Shown: positions 12,701-20,261 of the stretch, in pieces | Layout: every line of letters starts with the position of its first letter | Position numbering within the stretch: the stretch's first letter is position 1 | NCBI GenBank assembly: GCA_028565635.1 | Contig: JAOXYB010000015.1 | Location: 1-37,850, forward strand | Length of the DNA stretch: 37,850 nt | Origin: Phoronis ovalis | Taxonomy: Eukaryota > Phoronida > Phoronidae | Direction: 5' to 3' | The notes under the pieces: model-generated | Databases searched by the model: none | The model's input: the letters and a program-made list of their open reading frames with translations, nothing else | Told to the model about the DNA's origin: nothing | Program-made: the position numbers and the translations under genes

Positions 12701-15700
12701 ACAGCTTTGTTATGTAGTTTTTGTATACACTCGTTTGTGTATAAACGAATATCAAATTTTTAGTTATAGAAGATATATTTTAATTAAAATTGTGATAGAA
12801 AATAGAAATTTGGTAAATTCGAATATTGTACCAATAGGTAAACAATATTAATTGGATTTATTTAGTAACTGTGACTTATATTTTTGAAATAGAAATAGGC
12901 AAAAACGATTTTTTACCATTATTTTTGTAGTGACAGCAGTGTTTAAATTTTTGTAAATTGTGTGGATATATGTAAGGAAATCAGTTTTAAAAAGTTTTAA
13001 TTGACCCATGTTTTTACGGCTACATATCAATTTACGCTTCAGTTTTAAACTCTGAGACATGAACGTGAGTTTGTTAGCATATGATCAATATAAAATTACT
13101 TACATTTTTGTTTTTTGGTTTGGACCTAAATCAAGAAAGAGTGAACTCAAGTTAATTCCTGGTGGTAGTGTCTTTGCAATCAGATTCAATGATTTAATTA
13201 CTAAACTGTTTTTTTTTCTGTTTCATTTGTAGTTTATATTACATCATTTTGTATCATGTATCAAAGTGTTTTCCAATACTTGAATCATCAGTTGGCTCAT
13301 AGACTACCAGGATTACATCAGCTAGTCTTTGTTTGATGTAACACTAATACTCTAGGAGCCAACTGAGAGGGTACATGTTATAATGCTAGGATTGTTTCTT
13401 TGGTTGTAGACAGTTTAGCTTATCTTCAATGGTTGGCCTTTATTTGGTTAAATGTGGTATTCTAAATGATGGGGTTGTATTCAAGAGAGGGATTTTGTTT
13501 TATTTAGTAAAGTAATTTAAAACACTTTAATTTAGTATTTTTAAAATTTGGGCTAATATCTGCATAAATATGAATTTGAATCTAAACATTAGTAGGTATC
13601 TTTTAAGGTTAAAATTTTACTTAATTAAAGAGATACTTGTATTTGAGAAAGGGCTTTATTTTGATAAATATAATGTTAATTTTAACAGTTTGTCATCTAT
13701 TATGTTTGGGCTTATACAGTATTGTATATTTTAAGCTTTTCCTCAAGGGAGGGACTATATTTGGATACGTAACGGAATTTAAAATCGAAGTTCTATTTTG
13801 ATTTAGTAGTATAAATTTTGAATTTATTTGAACTGATTGCAGTTTGTCATTATGCAAGTATTTAGGTCCTGACGTACAATTGTGGCAGCTTGTTCTGATT
13901 ATTCTCATTATAATTTTCTTCATAGATGATGTCATGGCACCATATGGAGAGTCTACTTTAGATAGTCCCTGTACTCCTGAGGCTAGGATTCCATCTAACA
14001 TGCGAGCAATGACTTTACCTCATAGTCCCAGCTTTAGTGGAAGAGAAAATGTTACTAAAACGCATCATAGGCGAATGTCTTCTGGTGACAAAACTAAAGT
14101 TAAGCTGAATCTTGATATTATCAACAAATCACATCCCAAGAGATCTTCAGGTAAATATAAAAGCTGCCAATAATAGTAATAATAATAATAATAATCAAAA
14201 CAGCTGTACTGACTCTTCCAGTTTTATCTCCTCCTGTATCTCCTCCTCATGTATAGATAAATTCCAATATAAGATGATAGTACACGTCAATCTTATCCAT
14301 AGCGCAATATTTTAGAACCTCTTTAAATTTTCGTTAACGGAAGCATTTTAAAAGAAATAACCATTATAATGTTTTTGGAAATGACTTATAATGTCAGTAT
14401 TATTCTATCACAGTATTTATCCTTTTTTTATTACAGGAATCATTAGCTCACCTCTATCCCCCAAAAGTCCCAAAACACCTACATCAAAAGTAAAATCTCG
14501 TTTGAATAAATTAGGAATATCCTTTTCTGAAGGATTTAAACCAATTTCACCAGACACCAAATTATTTCATAATGTGAAAACAGCACAACAGTCTGGAGTT
14601 CATACACCACCACCTTTTAAGCAAGGACCGGCATGGGAAACATTGGTTTTATGGGCTGTAAACTTGTCAAAACTTGATGTTATTGTTAACATGGGCAACG
14701 TCATGGGAAATACTACGTAAGTGTATTATAATATAATTTTGCTTGCAAATAAATAATGCAGAGAACAATTATTGCACAATTTCTAATGCCGGTATACAGT
14801 AAGGTATCGAAAAAGTTGACACTTTTTCTGATTTTTTTAGTTTAACTTTGAAATAGAAAAGAAACAAAATTTCTCTAGAAATCATTATTAAATAAATTTA
14901 GTTGTGCGGTTATGAGTTGTTTGATGACCTGGAATTTCGGAATAATTCAAATATTTTAAAATTATGTTATGTAGCCTGAATCTTGGTAGGAGTTTTCTGA
15001 AGCCGTCAAGGTATCAAAAAATTTGGCACTGTCTGCGTTTTATTTTTTCGTGCTGTAAAGACTTACGGACATTCGTGAGCCTAACAAAATATTGTGTGTT
15101 AATCAGTTTATCATTCCTATGTATTTTATCTATCATAACATTAGCATTAAATACTGTTTTAAAATTCAGATGCCAACATTTTTGATACTGCCAACTTTTT
15201 CGATATTTTACTGTATGATTCTTACACAGAATTATGAATATTTTATAATATTAACAGGTAAAAGAAATATTAGCAAATACAATCCATTCTCCTTAACTTT
15301 AAAAATATCATCGTTTACATGAAATCATGGTAATCTAAAAGGTGTATATAGGCTTGTTTAAGTTTAGTCCTAATCTTACTTTTGAGGAAGCTAGCTTTTG
15401 GTCTTATTACAAGACCTTCATCATTCCTTTTTGAAATGGTGGCAAGTTGTCTCATGTTCATCTGACCGCAAAAGACTTATAAATTCGAGGGACATTATCT
15501 CCTGTTCATGATTTGTCTAAATGTTTTAATATGACTACTAAACAAAACAAGTCAATATTTCTCTCCATTATTACACCAAGTTATGCACCACTATCGGTGT
15601 GTAACCAACCGTGTCCGGTAGATCACTTACATTGTCATCTTCAGCAACTTTTACTGTCAAGTTGTATGTTCCATACTTGCCGTGTAGTTGTACTTTAAAT

Positions 15701-18700
15701 ACCTTCTCAGTGAGAGTTCATAGTGTTTAACCCAGACACTAATTTCAAGCCATAGTTCCTGATCTACAGTATATGAGGACCATGAGGCGTATTTCGTAAT
15801 CTATATGAGGACCACGAGATCTATTTGTAGTCACTTGTACATGTAGTATAGATATGTTGAAAAAAATAATTACATATATAATTATCTGAATACCATATTT
15901 TTTATGCAGGTGGTCTACAAAAGAATTGAAATCTCAAGGACGCTTATCCATTGACAGTCTTGGTCGTAAACATTTGAAATTAAGCTCTGGCATTGAAGGT
16001 TCAACATTAGAAGCCAGAGGAGGCATAGTTGGTTGTAATATTGAAATACAGAAGCTGGAAGCATTTTGTAAGTTGTGGTAGATGCTCATTTGTAGTTGAT
16101 TCCCATATGCCATACAGCTGAGATTAATATAACAAACATTCTGGTACATGATTACTGTCTGACAGTATGTCTGCTCAGAGTTCATAACTTCTGCAGCTAA
16201 TTTTAAATTACAGGTTAAAAGGACATTTTACTTAATAATATATATTATGCTTTGCTTTATGTTTATGTCTATAGCAAAAGTAAATGAAGATCCAAGTCAG
16301 GACCCAGATCACACTGCTGGAATTAAGCTGTATGCTATGGAGTTGCGACTGGACTACATGGGTTCAAGTATTCTCATGTCTCGTATTAGTTCTTTCAATG
16401 TTAAACTATCTGATGAATGGCAAATGGATATTAACAAAAATGTAGACATGTCTGTTGCAACTAAAAGGTACTGTTCCACATTTTTTTCATTAAGTAAAAA
16501 TCTTCACCTTCTCTGGTAAGAAAAAATCATATAATCTGCTGAAATACTGTGCCCATATAGTATTGTATTTTTAGCAACATTTCTGTTAAATTTGAACTAA
16601 TATTCAGTTGTTTATTTTTACAAAATGTTTGGTGGAACATACTTTTATATAAAATCTATTTCACTGTGGATGGCTTCTCAGTGGGAAAATTGCAGATTTT
16701 ATATATGAGGTTGTTTGTTTTTTTGTTAATTATTGTAATACAGTAAGGTTTTCATTTTTTGCACTTGCCGATTCAAACTTTACGGTATTAACTTTCTGGC
16801 ACATCGTTTTGCTGCTATATTATTTTAGACCTGCCTTAATCTTTGTACATGGAGATTTAGAGTGGGATCAGTTGCACATGATGATGTCAAGGTCTACAAC
16901 TCCTGACCTGGTTCGCATGGCTGCAAAACTAGAAGAATATTTTACTCAGCAAGTTAACAGTGGTAGAAGAGTGTTCACTCTTGGTCCATTACCTCAAACT
17001 ACTCAGAAGCAAGCAGGTACAGTATGATTGTACGTGGTACACACCATGCATCATATTCTTTTGGGACGAAAAAGTTTAATCTGCAGTCTTGAAAACATTA
17101 AAATCGCTCCTTGTTATTAGGGTCATTTATTCAAGTGAGGGAGTACACAGCCTAGTAAAATTGGCTAATGAACCATGACCATCCTTCTTTGTTAATCATG
17201 CAAGTGTATTCAAGTGTGAAATTTGATAGAAGTTAAAAGGATGAAGGGCTCATTATATAAATGCTGTGAATTGCATTTTCTACTATATTGAAAAAAATGT
17301 ATAAATAAATATTGCCAACGAATTAAGATAGCACACTGTTTAGTCCTAAACAAAATGATTTATATCAGTATCAGCCAGCTAATACATATACTTAATATAA
17401 TTGCCTTAAAATATTTGATACTTTACAGTCAACAGTTATTACATTTAAATCATGAAAACAAAATTTCAGATTCAATTCCTGAAGATACATCTTCTGTTAA
17501 ACATCATCGCCATTGGCAGAAAGTTCTAGCTGCTGTAGCTGGCTGTAAACTACCCATGCTGCCATGTGTTCTCCCAGAACATGGTTCTGTTCTTGGAGGC
17601 TCAATGAATCTCCATGGGAACAACTTGTCACTAGCATGCTTTCATGGTATTAACTTCCGATCAAAGTCATGGGCATTGTTTGTGATGAATGAACCAAATA
17701 TATCATTTGCTACTGAGGCACAAGGCGTTGTCCATCCAGGTACTGTGTGAAAAACTATTAGACTTTGCCTATTCCTCGTGAAAAGTTTAGAAAACTGGAA
17801 AAATCCAAGTAAAGAAATCAGTTTGAAACAATTTAATGAAGGTGATGTTGCACCTTCCCTATTTATTAGAATTGTAAAAATAACAACTTTTAAAAGAAAA
17901 ATAATTAAAGTAGGCTATTAATTGAAGGCAGATATGTGGTTCTTTATTCCTGATTATCATGTTCCTGAATTAATTATACTCCACTATAAAAAGTTGCTTA
18001 ATAATCAAAAACTTTATAAATGATTACAAAATTAATGCAGAATGAGTGCAATTTTATTCCCAACATGCAAAAATCTAATGCAAGCAAATTTTTATTTGCA
18101 AGAAAAAACCTTCCCTTGAATTTTATTAACCATGGTGTCCACAATGTTTTAGTTAAAGCAAATTAATACTTGTATTGCAGTGCACTAATTAGTGAGATAT
18201 TAACTAATTAAATTTTCCTCCTGTGACAGTTCAGGATGCTCCTGGATATCCTCCAATTATCCTGTAATCAAATCACTTTATTTTTATGTAGTATTCATAC
18301 CTTTTACATTTTAAGACCTTGGGACAAAAGAAACAAACATTGTACAGAGCCTGTCATTTACCCTTGGACATAATATTGCTCAGCTAGACAAAGAACACAA
18401 GGCTACGATTTGTAAACTATCTCGTGGATACCATATGCCTCCTCCATTTACCAGTGTTCAAGAGTGGTTTCATTATGCATTTGCTTGTAATGATGTGACA
18501 GGTAATAAGCTGATTATTTGTTTAACTTGAAATAGAGAAAAATCTGGATTTCTATTTCTTGGTTGAATAATTAAAAAATGCTTCTTTGAGATTCTATCCA
18601 AAAATGTTTTTTAATTGTTTATCCTAATTTGTCAATCAAGTTTCTGAAATTCTTTAATAATTATGTATTAGACATGATCATAAACTGATATTTTTCCATA

Positions 18701-20261
18701 ATTCAGGGATAAGCTACCCAGATATTCATCCATCTAGTGAATCCTCATCAGAACAGAGGAAGAACATTAGAAAATATCAGGATTACCAACACGACACCGA
18801 GATAATCTTTGCCTTACCAACGTTACAACTTCATTTACGGACAGAACACCATCAAGGAGAAACACCACCTACTGATACAGGTAGATATTAATATAATTGT
18901 ATAATTATTGTGCTTAATCTAATCATTAGTAAGTTTTGTTGTTATATACTGTCATTGTATGTTCAACAATCCAGTATATTTTATACAGTCACAGTATAGA
19001 ACTTATATTGTGCAAACAGTATGTTTTTTAAAATATTTAATTATTAAATATTAAAATACAATTTCCCGTCAGAAGCTTTTGTAAGAAGTTGATGAGCAAT
19101 CATAGGATAGCTGTAATAAAAATGATGATATGTCTTCTTTCTTCTGTAGATCCAAAGCCAGTTGTTGAAGTGAGTTTTGTAACTGAATTTGAAGATCATA
19201 TCTTTGTTGCTATGGATGCTGAAGTTATTCTCTTCCTGCATGATGTAATTAAGGCTTATGTCAGAGAAAAAGACAGAGGTAATGTATTAAGTCTAGATTA
19301 TGTAATTGTCAGAGCACCCTGTTATTTATTTGCTTCATATTAAACCCCATAAAACATGGACCAATAGAACCCCAATGAAGGCAGGCGTGATGTTATCATT
19401 GGAATTTAAACTTTACACCATCTTTTCTTATTAAGGTGCTAGAGGACATTCATTGTATGGTTCCAAGTCTAAAGATAGTTTAAACACTGAACCTAAGAAG
19501 ACATATAGTGATCCCACATTAGAGTTGAAAAAGGACTGGAGAGAATTTGAATGCAAAACTTGGTTTCTTGAACCAACTGTCAGGTAAGGCAATTTTATCT
19601 TACTAGTATAAGAAATAATAAATAAAAAGTGAATACACAATATAATATGTTTTATATAAATGAGTTTCAGATAGATCATAATAAATGCAAAGTAGTGTCC
19701 TGTGACACTGCTTAGAATAAATTATGCATGATTGTACGTCATTCTTTGTGACCGCTAGAAGAAATGCCACAGTGGTGATGGGAGTACAAACATTCAACAA
19801 GTGCCACAATTTATGTTAGTATTAGGTAAAAGATAATATTGCTAACCATTATTTTACACCCTCCAAATCAACCCGGATATCTGCATTTAATGAGAGTTCC
19901 TGCGCATAGATGTAGAGCAATATCAAACGAGAATATGTGTATAGGGAAAATGACATTTATGCGGAAGAGTTTGTGTGTATTTCTTGTTGGTGTACTTACA
20001 ATTTCTCTTCACGTTAGGTTAATTTCTTGGGCTGGTAACAGAATAGACCCTGTTGGTGTAGATTATATCCTACAAAAGCTTGGTTTTACACATGCTCGTG
20101 CAACTATACCAAAATGGATGCAGAGAGGTATAATGGATCCTCTAGATAAGGTTTTATCTGTATTTGTGCACAGATTAGTATTAGAACTGCGACAGCCACC
20201 AACACAATGCAGTGAAAATGAAAAATCAGATGAAGAGGAGAATGAGATTTTAGCCAAGTAA
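575..20261 (+). CDS. BLTP1: BLTP1 (KIAA1109/Tweek) gene, 3' part: 31 exons to the stop codon
   Basis: Gene-level entry; exons are listed separately. BLTP1 is a very large (about 5,000 residues in vertebrates) rod-like lipid-transfer protein thought to carry phospholipids between the ER and other membranes. Recognition rests on many family-specific peptides in the right order: YKNAYDYWNEQR, SLVSKGKFTGFCVRF, FHPYGGGG, CDIGSASFKYDMRRLSEIL, VMGNTTW, DYMGSSILM, SRSTTPDL, NFRSKSWALF and, at the end, DPVGVDYILQKLGF, typical of the FSA C-terminal domain. The 31 exons total 5,294 nt, have GT-AG borders and matching phases, and close into one frame of about 1,763 residues with the stop at 20259-20261. 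The N-terminal two thirds and the promoter lie upstream of base 1. A long Ser/Thr/Pro-rich stretch (exons 21-22) looks disordered. Skipped small exons cannot be excluded. Confidence 0.95.
1199..1434. mobile_element. Short inverted-repeat element with internal CTAG-rich array
   Basis: Perfect 17-nt terminal inverted repeats (ACCAAGCAGTTTTTGGT at 1199-1215, its reverse complement at 1418-1434) bound 236 bp. Inside, ATTCCTAG recurs at 1241, 1293 and 1343 (spacing 50-52), with AGCTAGAA motifs between. No clear target duplication and no coding content. Confidence 0.75.
1787..1883 (+). CDS. BLTP1: BLTP1 exon 2 of the window
   Basis: Acceptor TTATAG, donor GTACAT, phase 0 in and phase 1 out. It encodes DEIIPGQSDDQEALLITLQ and a hydrophobic beta-like run (PVILVQPVSFDK), continuing directly from the ALP that ends the previous exon, as in the vertebrate protein. 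Confidence 0.93.
2149..2372 (+). CDS. BLTP1: BLTP1 exon 3 of the window
   Basis: Acceptor CTCCAG, donor GTAAGT, phase 1 in and 0 out. It contains one of the strongest family signatures, VWLNYKNAYDYWNEQR, followed by LFLQCTVNDLGICLPL. Confidence 0.96.
2809..2929 (+). CDS. BLTP1: BLTP1 exon 4 of the window
   Basis: Acceptor GTTTTAG, donor GTAAAA, phase 0 in and 1 out. It encodes DPGAVLVLTLKNTLISAC and SLVSKGKFT, closely matching the vertebrate segment. Confidence 0.95.
3306..3452 (+). CDS. BLTP1: BLTP1 exon 5 of the window
   Basis: Acceptor TTGCAG, donor GTAAGT, phase 1 at both ends. It encodes FCVRFDDEFKMAWDDWRP and NACIVPQGTYEVCSKT, conserved in order with the human protein. Confidence 0.95.
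3549..3751 (+). CDS. BLTP1: BLTP1 exon 6 of the window
   Basis: Acceptor TTTCAG, donor GTACGT, phase 1 in and 0 out. It encodes GVDVHLDNSIGQKLRVLG followed by an acidic tail (DDYDDEVLFESTDFTEGD), as in the vertebrate protein. Confidence 0.94.
3809..3881 (+). other. Possible cryptic or poison exon inside BLTP1
   Basis: A 73-nt block has an acceptor-like GATTTAG before it and a strong donor (AAA then GTAAGT) after it. It is open when read from phase 0, but its length is not a multiple of three, and inclusion would put the next exon into a frame that stops at once. It was left out of the main gene model. Confidence 0.25.
4071..4213 (+). CDS. BLTP1: BLTP1 exon 7 of the window
   Basis: Acceptor ATGTAG, donor GTGAGT, phase 0 in and 2 out. 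It encodes a Ser- and charge-rich stretch ending NEMNEQARLVQDL, the start of a predicted helical segment that continues in the next exon. Confidence 0.9.
4659..4782 (+). CDS. BLTP1: BLTP1 exon 8 of the window
   Basis: Acceptor TTCATAG, donor GTAATG, phase 2 in and 0 out. It encodes a charged, coiled-coil-like helix (LEEKKLQELEAVLFHDFRR) matching the vertebrate helix that follows NEQA. Confidence 0.92.
5016..5110 (+). CDS. BLTP1: BLTP1 exon 9 of the window
   Basis: Acceptor TTTTAG, donor GTGAGT, phase 0 in and 2 out. It encodes LRDKLGLGYKPLSG, matching the conserved LGLGYKP motif of the family. Confidence 0.93.
5395..5544 (+). CDS. BLTP1: BLTP1 exon 10 of the window
   Basis: Acceptor TTTGTAG at 5394, donor GTGAGT, phase 2 at both ends. 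It encodes LDTAVSSGDILPYQTDR. The acceptor is the last of three near-identical copies; only this one keeps the frame open. Confidence 0.88.
6190..6351 (+). CDS. BLTP1: BLTP1 exon 11 of the window
   Basis: Acceptor TTCTAG, donor GTAATA, phase 2 at both ends. It encodes a Ser/Asp-rich segment, including SCSDSDTDLDVNYLLNARR. It is poorly conserved but in frame with both neighbours. Confidence 0.88.
6755..6922 (+). CDS. BLTP1: BLTP1 exon 12 of the window
   Basis: Acceptor ATTATAG, donor GTATGT, phase 2 at both ends. It contains LDLDVRVEISSGQCVLHP, a strongly conserved family segment. Confidence 0.94.
7339..7516 (+). CDS. BLTP1: BLTP1 exon 13 of the window
   Basis: Acceptor ATTTTAG, donor GTATGG, phase 2 in and 0 out. 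A basic, low-complexity first half is followed by DNDTVFFIPAVDVK, the conserved VFYIPGVDVK-type motif. Confidence 0.94.
7517..8938 (+). other. BLTP1 intron (1.4 kb), no feature found
   Basis: AT-rich intron between the exons ending VDVK and starting VKYSS. Short open frames on both strands have no recognisable product. I saw no clear inverted repeat, RNA gene or transposon in it. Confidence 0.7.
8939..9100 (+). CDS. BLTP1: BLTP1 exon 14 of the window
   Basis: Acceptor TTTGTAG, donor GTATCC (a weaker site), phase 0 at both ends. It encodes a Ser/Thr-rich linker and then RADLYTWISLQQLSE, matching the vertebrate LYAWVALQSLPEE. Confidence 0.93.
9699..9798 (+). CDS. BLTP1: BLTP1 exon 15 of the window
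   Basis: Acceptor TTTTAG, donor GTAAGC, phase 0 in and 1 out. It encodes EMVISPALLDFLEQALEPI, near-identical to the vertebrate segment. Confidence 0.95.
10148..10417 (+). CDS. BLTP1: BLTP1 exon 16 of the window
   Basis: Acceptor TTTCTAG after a T-run, donor GTGCGT, phase 1 at both ends. It encodes SFPVDIVVYVSVQPSLI and SRVECLLRLPSLDLVF, a well conserved beta-rich block. Confidence 0.95.
10567..10695 (+). CDS. BLTP1: BLTP1 exon 17 of the window
   Basis: Acceptor TTTAAG, donor GTTAGT, phase 1 at both ends. It encodes a Ser/Arg-rich linker (RPRTASVTRSRTASNQPDS), probably disordered, equivalent to the vertebrate Ser-rich linker before the FHPYG block. Confidence 0.87.
11047..11184 (+). CDS. BLTP1: BLTP1 exon 18 of the window
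   Basis: Acceptor CAACAG, donor GTAAAT, phase 1 at both ends. It encodes LADFSLYVFHPYGGGG, matching the conserved SDFSLYVFHPYG, and then a Ser-rich tail. Confidence 0.95.
11361..11510 (+). CDS. BLTP1: Candidate cassette exon of BLTP1 (unconfirmed)
   Basis: A 150-nt block sits between CCCTTTAG and GTATGC. It is open in the one frame that joins exon 18 (phase 1) to exon 19 (phase 1), so it could be included or skipped without a frameshift. It would add about 50 residues, including FWKNIFPQELSKLLNPFG and GGFGSCHYELYIAHNANA. I do not recognise this peptide in vertebrate BLTP1. The donor is weak. It could be a lineage-specific alternative exon or a chance open stretch. Confidence 0.42.
11950..12144 (+). 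CDS. BLTP1: BLTP1 exon 19 of the window
   Basis: Acceptor GTTACAG, donor GTATTT, phase 1 at both ends. It encodes RKDSLSLNVEFVKVNISRS, matching the vertebrate RKDSLSINLEFVKVSLSR. Confidence 0.95.
12434..12574 (+). CDS. BLTP1: BLTP1 exon 20 of the window
   Basis: Acceptor TTCTAG, donor GTGGGA, phase 1 at both ends. It encodes CDIGSASFKYDMRRLSEIL and AWYRRTLARRLFLGD, almost identical to the human protein and among the best evidence for the gene identity. Confidence 0.97.
12575..13925 (+). other. BLTP1 intron (1.35 kb) with a hairpin and a shared repeat
   Basis: The largest intron in this part of the gene. It holds an imperfect hairpin (13288-13366) and, near its 3' end, a 60-nt segment resembling one near 6060. 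Otherwise it is AT-rich with no recognisable coding content. Confidence 0.7.
13288..13366. repeat. Imperfect inverted repeat (hairpin), 33-nt arms
   Basis: Arms at 13288-13320 and 13334-13366 match at about 27 of 33 positions around a 13-nt loop; the outermost 11 bases (TCAGTTGGCTC) pair perfectly. It may be a small fold-back element remnant. Confidence 0.75.
13926..14150 (+). CDS. BLTP1: BLTP1 exon 21 of the window
   Basis: Acceptor TTCATAG, donor GTAAAT, phase 1 at both ends. It encodes a Ser/Pro-rich stretch (LDSPCTPEARIPSNMRAM) with several SP/TP sites, probably disordered and phosphorylated. It is less conserved but in frame on both sides. Confidence 0.85.
14169..14195. repeat. AAT microsatellite
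   Basis: A short, slightly interrupted run of AAT/ATA units lies about 20 bases into the intron after exon 21. Confidence 0.85.
14437..14716 (+). CDS. BLTP1: BLTP1 exon 22 of the window
   Basis: Acceptor TTACAG, donor GTAAGT, phase 1 in and 2 out. It starts with proline-directed sites (SPLSPKSPKTPTSK) and ends with the conserved AWETLVLWAVNLSKLDV and NVMGNTT. Confidence 0.95.
14797..15213. mobile_element. Tc1/mariner-like MITE in a BLTP1 intron
   Basis: Terminal inverted repeats begin CAGTAA on both sides and agree at about 22 of the first 25 positions (left CAGTAAGGTATCGAAAAAG). A TA dinucleotide flanks each end (14795-14796 and 15214-15215), as expected for TA target-site duplication. No transposase frame is present, so it would be non-autonomous. 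Confidence 0.75.
15390..15425 (-). other. Hammerhead-core-like motif, possible PLE relic
   Basis: On the minus strand TGATGA is followed by a 6-bp stem (GGTCTT/AAGACC), then AAAAGCTAGC. This resembles the core plus stem II of hammerhead ribozymes carried by Penelope-like elements, with GAAA decayed to AAAA. Stems I and III were not established. Confidence 0.3.
15910..16067 (+). CDS. BLTP1: BLTP1 exon 23 of the window
   Basis: Acceptor ATGCAG, donor GTAAGT, phase 2 in and 1 out. It completes the NTTW motif and encodes KSQGRLSIDSLGRKHLK and EARGGIVGCNIEI, matching the vertebrate order. Confidence 0.93.
16275..16467 (+). CDS. BLTP1: BLTP1 exon 24 of the window
   Basis: Acceptor TCTATAG, donor GTACTG, phase 1 in and 2 out. 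It encodes MELRLDYMGSSILMSRI and KLSDEWQMDI, close to the human protein. Confidence 0.95.
16829..17016 (+). CDS. BLTP1: BLTP1 exon 25 of the window
   Basis: Acceptor TATTTTAG, donor GTACAG, phase 2 in and 1 out. It encodes IFVHGDLEWD and SRSTTPDLVRMAAKLEEYF, near-identical to the vertebrate segment. Confidence 0.96.
17470..17739 (+). CDS. BLTP1: BLTP1 exon 26 of the window
   Basis: Acceptor ATTTCAG, donor GTACTG, phase 1 at both ends. It encodes HHRHWQKVLAAVAGC, GGSMNLHGNNLSLACFHG and NFRSKSWALF, one of the most conserved parts of the family. Confidence 0.97.
18316..18501 (+). CDS. BLTP1: BLTP1 exon 27 of the window
   Basis: Acceptor TTTTAAG, donor GTAATA, phase 1 at both ends. It encodes NIVQSLSFTLGHN, matching the vertebrate YIVQTLDFHLGHN, and ends TSVQEWFHYAF. 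Confidence 0.93.
18707..18880 (+). CDS. BLTP1: BLTP1 exon 28 of the window
   Basis: Acceptor ATTCAG, donor GTAGAT, phase 1 at both ends. It encodes a Ser-rich start and then DTEIIFALPTLQLHLRTEH, matching the vertebrate ETIFALPRMQLDFKS. Confidence 0.93.
19150..19278 (+). CDS. BLTP1: BLTP1 exon 29 of the window
   Basis: Acceptor TCTGTAG, donor GTAATG, phase 1 at both ends. It encodes VEVSFVTEFEDHIFVAMDAE and FLHDVIKAYVREKD, strongly conserved. Confidence 0.96.
19436..19583 (+). CDS. BLTP1: BLTP1 exon 30 of the window
   Basis: Acceptor ATTAAG, donor GTAAGG, phase 1 in and 2 out. A variable linker is followed by DWREFECKTWFLEPTVR, matching the vertebrate DWRDFMCNTWHLEPTLR. Confidence 0.95.
20018..20261 (+). 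CDS. BLTP1: BLTP1 terminal coding exon with stop codon
   Basis: Acceptor GTTAG, phase 2 in, stop TAA at 20259-20261. It encodes the extreme C-terminal FSA_C signature DPVGVDYILQKLGFTHARA and KWMQRGIMDPLDKVLSV, then an acidic tail (SDEEENEILAK) in place of the basic/acidic tail of vertebrates. Confidence 0.97.

Noticed and set aside
12660-13060. Short open frames on both strands in the BLTP1 intron
   Set aside because: AT-rich composition, no known motif, and no splice partners; consistent with chance.
16739-16800. TACAGTAAGG resembling the MITE terminus at 14797
   Set aside because: Only about 11 bases match and the paired end is absent, so chance cannot be excluded.
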